Below, in pieces: positions 50,901 through 59,847 of a stretch of 63,349 bases of DNA. Numbering within the stretch: the first letter of the stretch is position 1; every line of letters starts with the position of its first letter. The notes under the pieces were generated by a model. That model had not been told where the DNA came from. It worked only from the letters and a program-made list of their open reading frames with translations, and made no database searches. Origin of the DNA: Saprospiraceae bacterium (lineage in GTDB: Bacteria; Bacteroidota; Bacteroidia; Chitinophagales; Saprospiraceae). The stretch is from positions 1-63,349 of the forward strand of contig JAHDES010000035.1 of assembly GCA_020628645.1 (NCBI GenBank), given 5' to 3'. Position numbers and translations under genes: made by a program.

Positions 50901-53551
50901 CTGCCATTATCCCAAGAAAAACCATAAGGAATCGCACCGCCTTCTACAAATAATTGAATGCGTCCATCATCTGCACCTGCACAAGAAATATTTGTGATAG
51001 TTGGGGTGATAGCTAAAGCATCTCCGCCAGAAATGGTCGTACAAATTGATTCACTACAGCCATTCGCATCTGTAACCGTCACACAGTATGTCCCAGCAGG
51101 AATATCATTTAACTCATTTGTTGTAGCTCCATTATCCCATAAATAGGTGAAAGGAGCAAGGCCATTATTTGAAACAACTCGTGTAAATCCATTAGAAGTT
51201 CCACATGTCGCATCTGTGTCTAAGGTGTATAAATCTAATGGCGCAGGTGCTGTGATTTCATAACAAACTACAGTAGAACAATTGTTTGCATCTGTAATCG
51301 TTACACAATAAGTACCTGCGGATAAATTTTCGATAATAAAGGAATCCCCGCCATTATCCCAAGAAAAACCATAAGGAATCGCTCCGCCTTCTACAAACAA
51401 TTGAATGCGTCCATCATTGGCACCTGCACAAGAAAGGTTCGTTATGGTTGGGGTGATGGTAAGCGTGGAATTGACCGTTGTTAATTCTACACATTGCGTA
51501 GCTGTACAATTAGAACCATCCGTTACGGTTAAACAATAATTTCCACCAGATAGATTATTGATATCTTGAGTATTTGCGCCTGTATTCCATGTATACGTAT
51601 AGTTTCCGCTGCCTCCATTTACTGTAGCATCTATAGCTCCGTCATTAGCTGAACAAGTTGGATGTACAGGATTTAAATTAATTTCTATCTCAGAAGACGT
51701 TGTTAATGTAATACATTGACTCGCGACACAATTATTGGCATCTGTAATCGCTACACAATATTGACCAGCCCCCAGATTAGTAGGATCTTCTACATTAGGT
51801 GCATTATCCCAAACAATTGTAAATGGCCCATTTCCAGCAGTTATATTTAAATCAATACTTCCATCCATTGCATTACCACAAGAAGGATTGGTAGGAGTGA
51901 TGAAAAATTGCGTAGTACTTGGAGATTCAATTATAGCTGTAATTTGAGCTGTACATCCATTAGCATCTGTTACGGTCACGGTATAATTTCCTGCTGCTAA
52001 ACCAGTTGCAGTCTGTCCTGTTTGATTCGCTGGATCATTCCATTGATAGGTGTAAGGAGAAGTTCCGTTAGAAGCAAATACTTTTGCAGAACCTGTATTT
52101 CCTCCACAAGTTGTATTAAACTCGATAACTGATAATGAAAGACCTCCTTCACTTTCTATCGTTACCGTAGTAGTAGAAGAACATCCATTAGCATCTGCAA
52201 CCGTTACGGTATAATTTCCTGCTGCTAAACCAGTTGCCGTTTGTCCTGTTTGATTCGCTGGATCACTCCATTGGTAAGTATAAGGAGCTGTTCCATCTGA
52301 TACAATAACTTTAGCAGAACCAGAACTTGTACCACAAGTCGTATTAGATGTAATCGTGCTTAATGAAATACCCCCTTCATTTAAAATGGTAAAAGAAGAA
52401 GTTGCTGTACATCCATTAGCATCTGTTATTGTTACAGCATAAGTTCCTGCTATAATATCATCAATAGTTGCTCCAGTATGTCCAGTACTCCATAAATAAG
52501 TATAAGGCGAATTTCCCCCATAGACATTTGCTGTTGCACTTCCTAAAGAGTTTGAACATGAACTATTAGAGGATTCGATATTTATGACAATAGGAGAATA
52601 TTCTAATACATCAGCCGAGACAATGACTGTACAACCATTGGCATCTGTAACTACTACAGAATAAAAACCAGCAGGTACATTTTCTAAATCTTCGGTTGTT
52701 GCTCCATTATTCCATAAGTAAGCAAATGGTGCTTGTCCTCCAATAACATCTATATCTATTGCTCCACTATTTCCTTCTGTACAAGCTACATTATTAGGAT
52801 ATATTTTCACCCAGAAAGGTTCTTCTGCAAGTTCTACATGTGCGATTAATTCCAAAATACAAGCATTTGCATCTGTTACAGTTACAGTATACGTCCCTTC
52901 TTCTAATGCTTCTGCTGTAGCGGTAGTTTGTCCATCACTCCATAAATAAGTATACGGTTCTGTGCCTTCCCAAACAATAGCTGTAGCAGAACCAGATGCA
53001 GCTCCATAGCAAGTTTCATGTTCTACGGTAACTTGTCCATTTAAAATACAAGGTTGCCCACAGACGGCTGTCTTGGTAATATGATTGGACTCTCCTGCAT
53101 AATCCGTACAACCTACTCGTCTAGAACAACGTGTATAATGAGTAGTTTCTGTGATAGGCTCAGGATCATAGGTAGGTTGATTAGAATTAGGTATAACATG
53201 CCAATTTACCCATGCACCATTAGGATCTTGTGTGGTATACATCCATAAATATTCAATCGCTCCGCTTCCCCCACTCGGCAGACTAACACTTTGAATAGGA
53301 GCAGGATCAAAATCAGGTTCAGGACAGCCTACTTCATTACCTGTAATTTGTCCTCCATCCGTAATATTATCACAATTACTATTTAAATGAATGGTAATGG
53401 TTTCTCCATTTTCTGTTGTGGTAATAATGGTATTTGTTGCGAAAGTAGAATTTACTAAAAAGCAAATTAGGAAAGTGGGGAAGAATAGTTTTGGATAATT
53501 TTTCAAACACCCCAATAGTGATGAAAAATGAGTAATTGATACACTCATCAT
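47954..53551 (-). CDS. giant T9SS-secreted SprB-repeat adhesin with SdrD-B-like and PKD-like domains
   Basis: 1865 residues. Signal peptide, then an IEYLWM/RCSRRVGC domain. About 17 SprB repeats follow, each with G--PYTY-W--G-----I--L-AGTY-VTVTDANGC. From the sixth repeat on most carry an extra Cys pair (TYCVTVTD ... NCSTVVC). Next come an SdrD-B-like domain (NIGDVVWLDTDMDGIQDEME), a second RCARRVGC domain and a PKD-like domain (YNWNFGDDSDPYT). The C-terminal type A T9SS sorting domain (HSYPNPVHNIVHVELQ) closes it. SprB repeats are the building block of flavobacterial gliding adhesins. This one is probably exposed on the surface and anchored after T9SS cleavage. A strong promoter lies upstream. 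Confidence 0.93.
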   Translation of the reverse strand: MMSVSITHFSSLLGCLKNYPKLFFPTFLICFLVNSTFATNTIITTTENGETITIHLNSNCDNITDGGQITGNEVGCPEPDFDPAPIQSVSLPSGGSGAIEYLWMYTTQDPNGAWVNWHVIPNSNQPTYDPEPITETTHYTRCSRRVGCTDYAGESNHITKTAVCGQPCILNGQVTVEHETCYGAASGSATAIVWEGTEPYTYLWSDGQTTATAEALEEGTYTVTVTDANACILELIAHVELAEEPFWVKIYPNNVACTEGNSGAIDIDVIGGQAPFAYLWNNGATTEDLENVPAGFYSVVVTDANGCTVIVSADVLEYSPIVINIESSNSSCSNSLGSATANVYGGNSPYTYLWSTGHTGATIDDIIAGTYAVTITDANGCTATSSFTILNEGGISLSTITSNTTCGTSSGSAKVIVSDGTAPYTYQWSDPANQTGQTATGLAAGNYTVTVADANGCSSTTTVTIESEGGLSLSVIEFNTTCGGNTGSAKVFASNGTSPYTYQWNDPANQTGQTATGLAAGNYTVTVTDANGCTAQITAIIESPSTTQFFITPTNPSCGNAMDGSIDLNITAGNGPFTIVWDNAPNVEDPTNLGAGQYCVAITDANNCVASQCITLTTSSEIEINLNPVHPTCSANDGAIDATVNGGSGNYTYTWNTGANTQDINNLSGGNYCLTVTDGSNCTATQCVELTTVNSTLTITPTITNLSCAGANDGRIQLFVEGGAIPYGFSWDNGGDSFIIENLSAGTYCVTITDANNCSTVVCYEITAPAPLDLYTLDTDATCGTSNGFTRVVSNNGLAPFTYLWDNGATTNELNDIPAGTYCVTVTDANGCSESICTTISGGDALAITPTITNISCAGADDGRIQLFVEGGAIPYGFSWDNGRNSFVIENLSAGTYCVTITDANNCSTVVCYEITAPAPLDLYTLDTDATCGTSNGFTRVVSNNGLAPFTYLWDNGATTNELNDIPAGTYCVTVTDANGCSESICTTISGGDALTITPTITNISCADGNDGRIQIFVEGGTIPYGFSWDNGGDTFFIENLSAGTYCLTITDANACEMIECYTLENPDPITITSDITHPTCSDANDGAIQLQVTNGTGTYSYQWDNAANTGNINNLSVGTYCVTVSDENNCTASTCIDLVNNNSIVLSATLQAPSCAGDADGGIALDISGGTGNYVINWNTTAQNDTLINLSAGEYCVTITDENACSISECYQIVDPSSINLSLTAQNPTCIGEINGTITSTVSGGTGDYTYLWSTDDTTSSINGLGAGSYCLTITDANGCTATTCENLTAPSNISILGIGAAPTCYGSADGSIELIVSGGNAPYTYDWDNAEDIVNPSGLTAGVYCVTVTDANGCTEGACVSIPNPEVFRIYVLSEDATCTNDDGYVLANALNGSGPYSYKWDTPFSQFNAAVFGVGQGTYHVTVTDGNGCVAIDSVTVGGPALEDCYDLVNIGDVVWLDTDMDGIQDEMEMGVSGIMVKLIAPGADGLFGTSDDMIVQTETTDNMGMYLFEDVAPGMYIIEFMVSSLPDNAMLTLQNEGTDDDLDSDANPLSGQTLPFSVVDGQADDLSFDAGIFYDCENVINGGEICCDQDLCGAGAIADPIYSVAPAIGGTGSIEYVWMVNYTGNGFSLNSTEWTPVPDSNSPVLEPGAIYQTTYFIRCARRVGCDVFSGETNIVKLKILPNPDAEIVDAPVEVCINEPTSFIAADGGVLANYNWNFGDDSDPYTANTRYVGGVSWSSTGTKTITLTVDRNGCTATDEIMIDVVDCADNDNEQANRTAIVHSYPNPVHNIVHVELQREVEQGANITLTNAFGHVLHQFSLAQKAEIKDIDLSEYPAGMYYLHIEYGDKKERSVQKLFKARD
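50581..51474 (-). repeat. recent in-gene tandem duplication, 447-bp period
   Basis: The plus-strand word CAGAAATGGTCGTACAAATT starts at 50581 and again at 51028. The following 447 bases (149 codons, two SprB repeats) are nearly identical. The scarcity of differences points to recent slippage or unequal exchange. Confidence 0.85.
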
Positions 53552-53702
53552 AGTAAACGGTTTTGAGAATAATGTGGGGGGAAAAATTACAATTTGCCTA
53601 AAAGGCTAGTTTTTGTTTCTTGTTCTGTTTCGTGGTTAAAATTGTAAGTAAGTCTTGCTAGATTCTTGTACTCAAAGGGAGGAGTTGTTTTGGATTACAC
53701 TA

Positions 53703-53733
53703 CAAATGTAGAGGGAAAAAAGACACCACGCAA
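53703..53733 (-). promoter_or_regulatory. promoter of the second giant adhesin gene
   Basis: Minus-strand TTG (53731-53733), 20 bases, TACATTTG (53703-53710) match the Bacteroidota consensus. The 5' leader would be about 145 bases long. Confidence 0.65.
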
Positions 53734-54045
53734 TAGTTTTTACCGAAAGGATGTAACATTTTTTTTGAGACTTGGGTCATATTTGAGCAATTCTCAACTC
53801 TATCTTATTGAAAATCAATAGACTTGTTTATGCAGTTTTGAAATCATCTCACATCTAAGCCTGTCACATAAAATACATTTTGACACTATGGCAACACTCC
53901 TCATTTTGAACTTGAAATGTGACAGTTTTTAATTTTTAGTTAAACAAAACCATAATATCTTTATGTGTATTTCTTCTCTCTTAACTTGAAAAGAAGTATC
54001 TAAAAGGAACTATTTCATTTCCACTTGTGTATCTTCTATTAGATT
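53734..54045. other. intergenic region between adhesin promoter and rtcB
   Basis: No gene or RNA recognised. It is AT-rich and presumably contains the rtcB promoter. Confidence 0.5.
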
Positions 54046-55446
54046 ATGGCAAAATTAAAACTTAGAGGAAAAGATATTACAAATTTAGGCTATCCTGAAG
54101 GTAAGGCAGTAGGCATGGCAATCAATGTCATGCTAAAAAATTATCGTAGAATGGCTAAATCTGATGCATTGCAATTACTAGAAGATGTGTTGCAACGCCA
54201 AGATCACTATGCCAACCATCCAGTTTTAGGTAAAATTGTGACAACACTTCGACCAAATGGCGTGGAATCTTTCTCCATTTATCATTTGGAGGAACAAGCT
54301 AAATACTATAAAACTTATGGGGCAAAAGGTATTGAAAATGGAGCTATAGAACAGATGGATACTGCCATGCGATTGCCTATCACTACAACAGGGGCTTTAA
54401 TGGCAGATGCGCATCATGGCTATGGCTTGCCTATTGGTGGGGTTTTGGCAACTGAGAATGCCATCATTCCTTATGGTGTGGGAGTAGATATCGGTTGTCG
54501 AATGTGTTTGACGGCTTATCCCTTGCACGAAGATTTTCTTGAAAAGAATCGATCTAAGCTTAAAGATTTATTAGTAGAACATACGCGTTTTGGATTTCAG
54601 GGTTTTCGGCGACCAAAGGGAGATGCTGTTTTAGCTAGAGAAGAATTTAAAACGATTCCTTTTGTTAAAAAACTAAAGTCAAAAGCTGCTGCACAAATTG
54701 GTTCTTCAGGTACAGGTAATCATTTTGTCGAGTTTGGTATTTTAGATTTACAAGATGAGCAAAATGAATTTAATCTCCCCAATGGAAATTATTTAGCGAT
54801 TCTTTCACATTCAGGATCAAGGGGAATGGGAGCTGCTATTGCCAAACATTATACCGAACTTGCTATGCAGCAATGTCGCTTGCCTAAAGAAGCGAAACAT
54901 TTAGCGTGGTTGGATTTAAGTACAGAAATAGGACAAGAATATTGGTTGGCAATGAATCTGGCAGGTGATTATGCATCAGCATGTCATCACCAAATCCATG
55001 AACGATTGAGTATAGCACTAGGAGAAGAAGCTTTATTTACGGTAGAAAATCACCATAATTTCGCTTGGAAAGAACAATTAGCAGATGGTACTGAAGTCAT
55101 TGTACATCGAAAAGGAGCAACACCTGCGGGGAAAGGAGTGCTAGGAATTATACCGGGCTCCATGACAGCACCTGGATTTGTGGTACGTGGAAAAGGAAAT
55201 GCTGCTTCTGTATTTTCTGCTTCACATGGTGCTGGAAGACAACTATCGCGAAGAAAAGCAAAAAACAGTATCACTCGACATGAATTGAAAAAAGTATTGA
55301 AAACTCATAAAGTTGATTTGATTGGTGGTGGATTAGATGAAGCACCGATTGCTTATAAAAATATTCACGAAGTAATGTATGCACAACGCGATTTGGTAGA
55401 GGTTATTGGAACTTTTTCTCCTAAAATCGTTAGAATGGCTGACTAG
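54046..55446 (+). CDS. rtcB: RtcB-family RNA ligase
   Basis: 466 residues. DAHHGYGLPIGGVLA, GVGVDIGCRMCL with the metal-binding Cys151, GTGNHFVEF, ILSHSGSRGMG, ENHHNFAW and HRKGATPAGKG follow in the RtcB order. SASHGAGRQLSR carries the guanylated His394, and the end reads IHEVMYAQRDLVEVIGTFSP. All catalytic residues are present. RtcB joins 2',3'-cyclic phosphate and 5'-OH RNA ends. No archease or rtcA is adjacent, so its function in tRNA or rRNA repair is inferred from the family. Confidence 0.94.
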   Translation: MAKLKLRGKDITNLGYPEGKAVGMAINVMLKNYRRMAKSDALQLLEDVLQRQDHYANHPVLGKIVTTLRPNGVESFSIYHLEEQAKYYKTYGAKGIENGAIEQMDTAMRLPITTTGALMADAHHGYGLPIGGVLATENAIIPYGVGVDIGCRMCLTAYPLHEDFLEKNRSKLKDLLVEHTRFGFQGFRRPKGDAVLAREEFKTIPFVKKLKSKAAAQIGSSGTGNHFVEFGILDLQDEQNEFNLPNGNYLAILSHSGSRGMGAAIAKHYTELAMQQCRLPKEAKHLAWLDLSTEIGQEYWLAMNLAGDYASACHHQIHERLSIALGEEALFTVENHHNFAWKEQLADGTEVIVHRKGATPAGKGVLGIIPGSMTAPGFVVRGKGNAASVFSASHGAGRQLSRRKAKNSITRHELKKVLKTHKVDLIGGGLDEAPIAYKNIHEVMYAQRDLVEVIGTFSPKIVRMAD

Positions 55447-55615
55447 TAATTTATCGCCAATGTTAAGTAACTGTTATTAATGACAAAAATGTTAAAATTT
55501 TAGTCTTTATATAATGTATTTTTGGTATAAATTATGTATTTTGTGTCTATACTGATTTGAATTAAGAAACAAACAACTACTTTTTTTGTGACATTATAAA
55601 GAGAACCAAATGAAA

Positions 55616-55645
55616 GGGCTTTTACATTCTGTTGTGTAAAAGCCC
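55616..55645. repeat. strong hairpin between rtcB and the DinB-like gene
   Basis: GGGCTTTTACA and TGTAAAAGCCC form a perfect 11-bp stem with an 8-base loop. The T-run is weak on both strands. It may act as an rtcB terminator, 170 bases past the stop. Confidence 0.5.
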
Positions 55646-55726
55646 ATTCTAATTAAAAATCTTTCTTTGTTCATTTTTTCAACTTTCCATTTTAGATAGT
55701 ATCTTTCCGTTCTAAATAATTATTTT

Positions 55727-56272
55727 ATGCATACTTCTCTACAACCGATCTATGATAAGTTACAAGCAGATCTCCATAGTTTGTATGAAGAACTTAAAGG
55801 TCATCCAGATGTCGTATTGAATAAGAAAAAGGACGAAAAAACTTGGTCGCCTTTGCAAGTGATGCATCATTTAATTTTGGCAGAAGGTGGTTCTCTTCAA
55901 TATGTAAAAAAGAAAATGAGTTTTAATCCAGCGTATGAAAAAGCAGGTATAAAAACTGGATTTCGTTCTATCTTATTGAAAACATACATGGCAGCACCCA
56001 TTAAGGTGAAAGCACCTGACTTTATTGGAGATGCTAGTTTGCCTATAGAATCTACCTTTTGGGAAACCGTAAAAGTATGGAATAAACAACGGGAAGAACT
56101 TCGCATATTTTTAGATGAGTTTCCTGATGATTTGTTAAATAAAGAAGTGTATAAACATGCTTTTGCGGGTCGCCTAACGATTAAGCAAATGTTGCATTTC
56201 TTTGATATTCATTTTCTCCGCCATCGCAAACAGATTCGACGTACCATTAAAGACTATCATTTTGTAGTGTAA
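55727..56272 (+). CDS. DinB-like (DinB_2) protein
   Basis: 181 residues of four-helix-bundle type. WSPLQVMHHLILAE carries the first metal-type His pair and LHFFDIHFLRHRKQI the second. Such proteins include thiol transferases and stress-induced proteins without a fixed function. A small membrane protein gene follows 11 bases later, in likely operon. Confidence 0.75.
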   Translation: MHTSLQPIYDKLQADLHSLYEELKGHPDVVLNKKKDEKTWSPLQVMHHLILAEGGSLQYVKKKMSFNPAYEKAGIKTGFRSILLKTYMAAPIKVKAPDFIGDASLPIESTFWETVKVWNKQREELRIFLDEFPDDLLNKEVYKHAFAGRLTIKQMLHFFDIHFLRHRKQIRRTIKDYHFVV

Positions 56273-56283
56273 AAAAGTAAATT

Positions 56284-56529
56284 ATGGAAAACAATAAATA
56301 TAAAGAATTATCCATTCCAGAATTAGAAAAAAAGAGAGCAAGCTTAAAAAAAGCTGCTTCTTTCTTAGCAGGTATTCTCATTTGCTTATTTGGGGTAACA
56401 GTATGGAGTACCATCAGAAATGGTGAGTTTGATTGGCTTATGTTGGTAGCCATTTCATTGTCAATTATCGTATTCACTAACTTCCGTGAAGCAAAGAAGA
56501 TAAGCCGCGAAATTGAAAGTAGAGGATAA
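56284..56529 (+). CDS. small two-helix membrane protein
   Basis: 81 residues: a polar N-terminus with LSIPELEKKRASLKK, two hydrophobic helices (about residues 26-44 and 50-66) and a basic tail. Small conserved Bacteroidota proteins of this shape are often labelled redox-active disulfide protein 2, though no Cys pair is present here. The function is unknown. Confidence 0.65.
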   Translation: MENNKYKELSIPELEKKRASLKKAASFLAGILICLFGVTVWSTIRNGEFDWLMLVAISLSIIVFTNFREAKKISREIESRG

Positions 56530-56553
56530 ACGAAAACAATATTTAAACTCTTT

Positions 56554-57822
56554 TTATGAAGCACTAAGTTCAATTGGATACTCCACATTTTCAACGGTAC
56601 CGCCATTTTGGAAAATCACTTCACCTTTTTCGCCTCCTTCTGACCATACTTTGATGCCTTTCCATTGTGATCCACAATCATTGTGAATGCGTCCACTATC
56701 AATAATGAGCTTTCCGCCAGGTTTAACATCTATAATTGCATCTTTGGGTAAGGAAACACGGCATTGAATAATTAACTCACCTCCTCGTTCAACTACAATA
56801 TGACTTTCTAAATCTTTACAGGAATTCCATAAAACGGGTTCATTTATCACAATAGGTTTTGCATTTAGGGTACACCAAGTAGGAATCAATAGTCGGCGTT
56901 GAGAGTTGTGATTGGCAAAATTATAATGTACAATTCCTAACTGACAGGGTGACCAAGCATTCCTTCTCGCATTATAATCCATTACATTATTGGAAGCCAA
57001 TACGCACGGGTCTTTTCCTTTAGGTTGCCAGCAATTGGCATGATTGGGCGTATCATCACAACCATCATTGCCTCTCCATGTATGGCGTAGTCCTAGCGAA
57101 TGACCGATTTCATGATCGAGTTGTTTCGGAGCGATCCATTTTCTTGGTAAAGTTGGCTTTCCATCTACCCAAACAGTGTCATAATTATTCGTATACCATT
57201 TACTACATTTCACCCAACTACCAAAGGAAATACCATTTGTTGTAGCTTTATAAGTAGGTGATTTTATAGAATCTAGGTGATTTTCCATGACGAAAACATT
57301 GAGTACAGTATCTTTTTGCATACCATATTTCTCAAAAACAGCTCTAGAATAGTTGTTTCGATCTTTTCCTCGTTCTAAAATGAAATACAATTCATCGTCA
57401 TTATGAAAATAGATACCGTCATCAGTAGGATCATCTGCACAAGCAGTCAATTGATAGCGATACCGAGTAGGAACAACAGGCGTATCATTTCCTTCAGGTA
57501 AAGTCATTTTTTTATTGGAAGAAAGGCGTTTATTGGAGGCATCTAAAACTACTTTTGTCCACTCGCAACCTTCTTTTTCTTGGAAATTCCCTTCGCCTTC
57601 AGCATTGCGCATATAATGTATATTTACGCGTACTTGGCGAATAGGAGTATGTTCTGGATGAGTAGCATCAGGGATATAATTACTCTTTTGTCTACAAGGA
57701 TCATTTGGAGGAGTAGCTGTAGTAATGGAGGTGGCAGTTTTTAAAAATTTGCCTGACAATTTAGGGGTACAAGACCCAATATAAATGAATGCTGCTATTA
57801 AAATTACAAATCGGTACATCAT
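56554..57822 (-). CDS. M43-like zinc metallopeptidase lipoprotein
   Basis: 422 residues. The lipobox IGSC lies near residue 18. The catalytic site LDHEIGHSLGLRHTW is the metzincin HExxHxxGxxH, with the Met-turn NNVMDY about 45 residues later, as in pappalysins (M43). A Cys-rich part around CDDTPNHANC lies between them. The C-terminal ~100 residues are beta-helix-like with GGELIIQCRVSLP and GGKLIIDSGRI. No T9SS sorting domain follows, so surface retention must come from the lipid. The start could be the second Met. Confidence 0.85.
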   Translation of the reverse strand: MMYRFVILIAAFIYIGSCTPKLSGKFLKTATSITTATPPNDPCRQKSNYIPDATHPEHTPIRQVRVNIHYMRNAEGEGNFQEKEGCEWTKVVLDASNKRLSSNKKMTLPEGNDTPVVPTRYRYQLTACADDPTDDGIYFHNDDELYFILERGKDRNNYSRAVFEKYGMQKDTVLNVFVMENHLDSIKSPTYKATTNGISFGSWVKCSKWYTNNYDTVWVDGKPTLPRKWIAPKQLDHEIGHSLGLRHTWRGNDGCDDTPNHANCWQPKGKDPCVLASNNVMDYNARRNAWSPCQLGIVHYNFANHNSQRRLLIPTWCTLNAKPIVINEPVLWNSCKDLESHIVVERGGELIIQCRVSLPKDAIIDVKPGGKLIIDSGRIHNDCGSQWKGIKVWSEGGEKGEVIFQNGGTVENVEYPIELSAS

Positions 57823-57905
57823 TATTCTTTGTTAAAATGGAAATCTATACTATTTTTGATCGTTGAAAATCAATCTAAGTCACTTTTTTATAGAAACAAC
57901 AATAC

Positions 57906-58796
57906 ATGAAAACCAAAATATTATTTTTATTGCTCTTATGTAGTATAATCGCTTGTCAAAATGAAGATAAAGCAACAGGAACGTCAATTGAAGCCTTAGA
58001 AAAAGCGGTTGCCGATAATCCTAGTCCTGAAAACAAAAGTCAATTAGCCGAAGCATATTACAATTTTGCTAAAGAAAACACCAATCAAGATGAACTTGTT
58101 GCCGATTATTTATATAAATCAGCATCTTTGTATAAAGAAATTAATCGTTTTCCATTAGCGATCAATAGTCTCACCTTAGCTGTCCGTAATCATTACAACA
58201 GTAAAAATACTCCAAAAAATGTGCTATTATTGGCCGATCTCTATGAAAATGGTTTTAAAAAGCCCGCTTTAGCTTCTATTATCAAACAAGCTGCCAAACG
58301 TGCCTTTCCTACAGATGAAGGGACAAAAGCCATCAAAATAAATGCCACACCACTTGATTCTACGATAACCCAAATGAGTGCAGCACTAATTAATGCAGAA
58401 ACAGGGCGTATTGATGTAGCTAAAGCGAATGACTTTGTAGCTGCTTCTGAACTTCTTGTAATGACTTTGCCCAATAAACAAAATGCAGCTTCCTTACTTC
58501 AAAAAGCTGGAGAAGTAGCTCGTTCGATGCGTGCCTTTCCAAAAGCGATTGACCTTTACCAATGGATTTACACCAATTATCCAAAAGCAAAAGAAGCACC
58601 TCAGGCTTTATTTATGCAAGCATTTACCTTTGATAATGAGTTGCAACAAAAAAATAAAGCTAAGGAATTATATCAAGTATTTTTGGAGCGATACCCAGAA
58701 GATGATTTTGCTGACGACACTAAATTCTTACTCGAAAATTTAGGAAAATCAAATGAAGAGATCATTCAAGGCTTTGGTACTCCTGAAAATAATTAG
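57906..58796 (+). CDS. TPR-type lipoprotein
   Basis: 296 residues. Lipobox IIAC at Cys17. Helical repeats begin at about 30 (NKSQLAEAYYNFAKENTNQD, YLYKSASLYKEINRFPLAI) and again at about 210-290 (FPKAIDLYQWIYTNYPKAKE, LYQVFLERYPEDDFAD). The latter resemble YbgF/BamD-like TPRs. It may scaffold an envelope complex. Its TAG stop is the first unit of a heptamer tandem repeat that fills the gap to miaA. Confidence 0.8.
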   Translation: MKTKILFLLLLCSIIACQNEDKATGTSIEALEKAVADNPSPENKSQLAEAYYNFAKENTNQDELVADYLYKSASLYKEINRFPLAINSLTLAVRNHYNSKNTPKNVLLLADLYENGFKKPALASIIKQAAKRAFPTDEGTKAIKINATPLDSTITQMSAALINAETGRIDVAKANDFVAASELLVMTLPNKQNAASLLQKAGEVARSMRAFPKAIDLYQWIYTNYPKAKEAPQALFMQAFTFDNELQQKNKAKELYQVFLERYPEDDFADDTKFLLENLGKSNEEIIQGFGTPENN

Positions 58797-58850
58797 ATTT
58801 TAGATTTTAGATTTTAGATTTTAGATTTTAGATTTTAGATTTTAGATTTT
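58794..58850 (+). repeat. (TAGATTT)8 tandem heptamer starting at a stop codon
   Basis: Eight perfect head-to-tail copies begin with the TAG stop of the TPR lipoprotein gene and end 26 bases before the miaA start. The unit is the same word that opens repeat copy A at 13419. Confidence 0.95.
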
Positions 58851-58875
58851 AAGTTCTAAAATTATTCTTTCTTGT

Positions 58876-59796
58876 GTGGCAACAACTGCAAAAAATAACT
58901 ATTTAATCGTAATTGGTGGGCCTACTGCCTCAGGTAAAACAGGTGTAGCTATTCAGATAGCACAACATTTTGACATACCCATTTTATCTTGTGATAGTCG
59001 GCAGCTTTATAAAGAAATAACCATTGGAACTGCTAAACCTTCGATAGAAGAACTAGCTGCGGCACCTCATTATTTTATCAACCATAAAAGCATTCATGAT
59101 ACGTATACTACTGGAGATTATGAACATGAAGCTTTAGAACTTTTACAGCATATTTACCAAAAAAAAGACGCAGCTATTTTAGTAGGTGGTACTGGGCTTT
59201 ACATTAAAGCTGTTTGTGAAGGATTGGATCATTTTCCTACTATTCCTCCGTCTATTCGAAATACCTTAGAACAAGAATTAGAAGAAAATGGTATCAATCC
59301 CCTTCAAGAAGAATTAAAAGTTGCCGATCCTATTTATTTTGAACAAGTCGATCAACACAATCCCAGACGAATCATTCGTGCCTTAGAAGTAATTCGTCAT
59401 ACGGGAAAACCCTTTAGTTTTTTTAGAACACAAAAAAAGAAAGAACGCTTTTTTACGCCTATTTATATCAAATTAGAAATGGATCGTACTCGATTGTACG
59501 AACGAATCAATCAACGAGTCGACTTAATGCTGGAAATGGGTTTAATGAAAGAAATCCATGACCTTTATCCACATAAACAATTAAATGCCCTTCAAACGGT
59601 AGGTTATCAGGAGTATTTCGACTTTTTGGATGGAAAAATTAGTTTTGAAGAGGCGACCGAATTAGTCAAACGAAATAGTAGACGATATGCCAAACGACAA
59701 ATGACTTGGCTTCGAAGAAATGAACATTGGCTACCATATGAGGCATCTGCAATAGAAGACATTCTTACCAGTATAAAAAAACGAATTCAATCCTAA
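58876..59796 (+). CDS. miaA: tRNA dimethylallyltransferase
   Basis: 306 residues. The P-loop GGPTASGKTG lies at residues 14-23, with LSCDSRQLYKE (Asp and Gln contacting A37), VGGTGLYIKA, HNPRRIIRALEV and NSRRYAKRQMTWLRRN. The enzyme prenylates A37 of tRNAs reading UNN codons. The start must be GTG, because no in-frame ATG precedes the P-loop. It follows the TPR gene across the heptamer repeat, so its expression could vary with repeat number. Confidence 0.95.
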   Translation: MATTAKNNYLIVIGGPTASGKTGVAIQIAQHFDIPILSCDSRQLYKEITIGTAKPSIEELAAAPHYFINHKSIHDTYTTGDYEHEALELLQHIYQKKDAAILVGGTGLYIKAVCEGLDHFPTIPPSIRNTLEQELEENGINPLQEELKVADPIYFEQVDQHNPRRIIRALEVIRHTGKPFSFFRTQKKKERFFTPIYIKLEMDRTRLYERINQRVDLMLEMGLMKEIHDLYPHKQLNALQTVGYQEYFDFLDGKISFEEATELVKRNSRRYAKRQMTWLRRNEHWLPYEASAIEDILTSIKKRIQS

Positions 59797-59847
59797 AAGA
59801 CTAAATTCGTTTTTTGTAAAAATTGACTAAAATCTAGTTGTTGTCAA

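Noticed and set aside
58794-58850. Possible CRISPR array
   Set aside because: The 7-base units are head to tail without spacers, and no cas gene is present.
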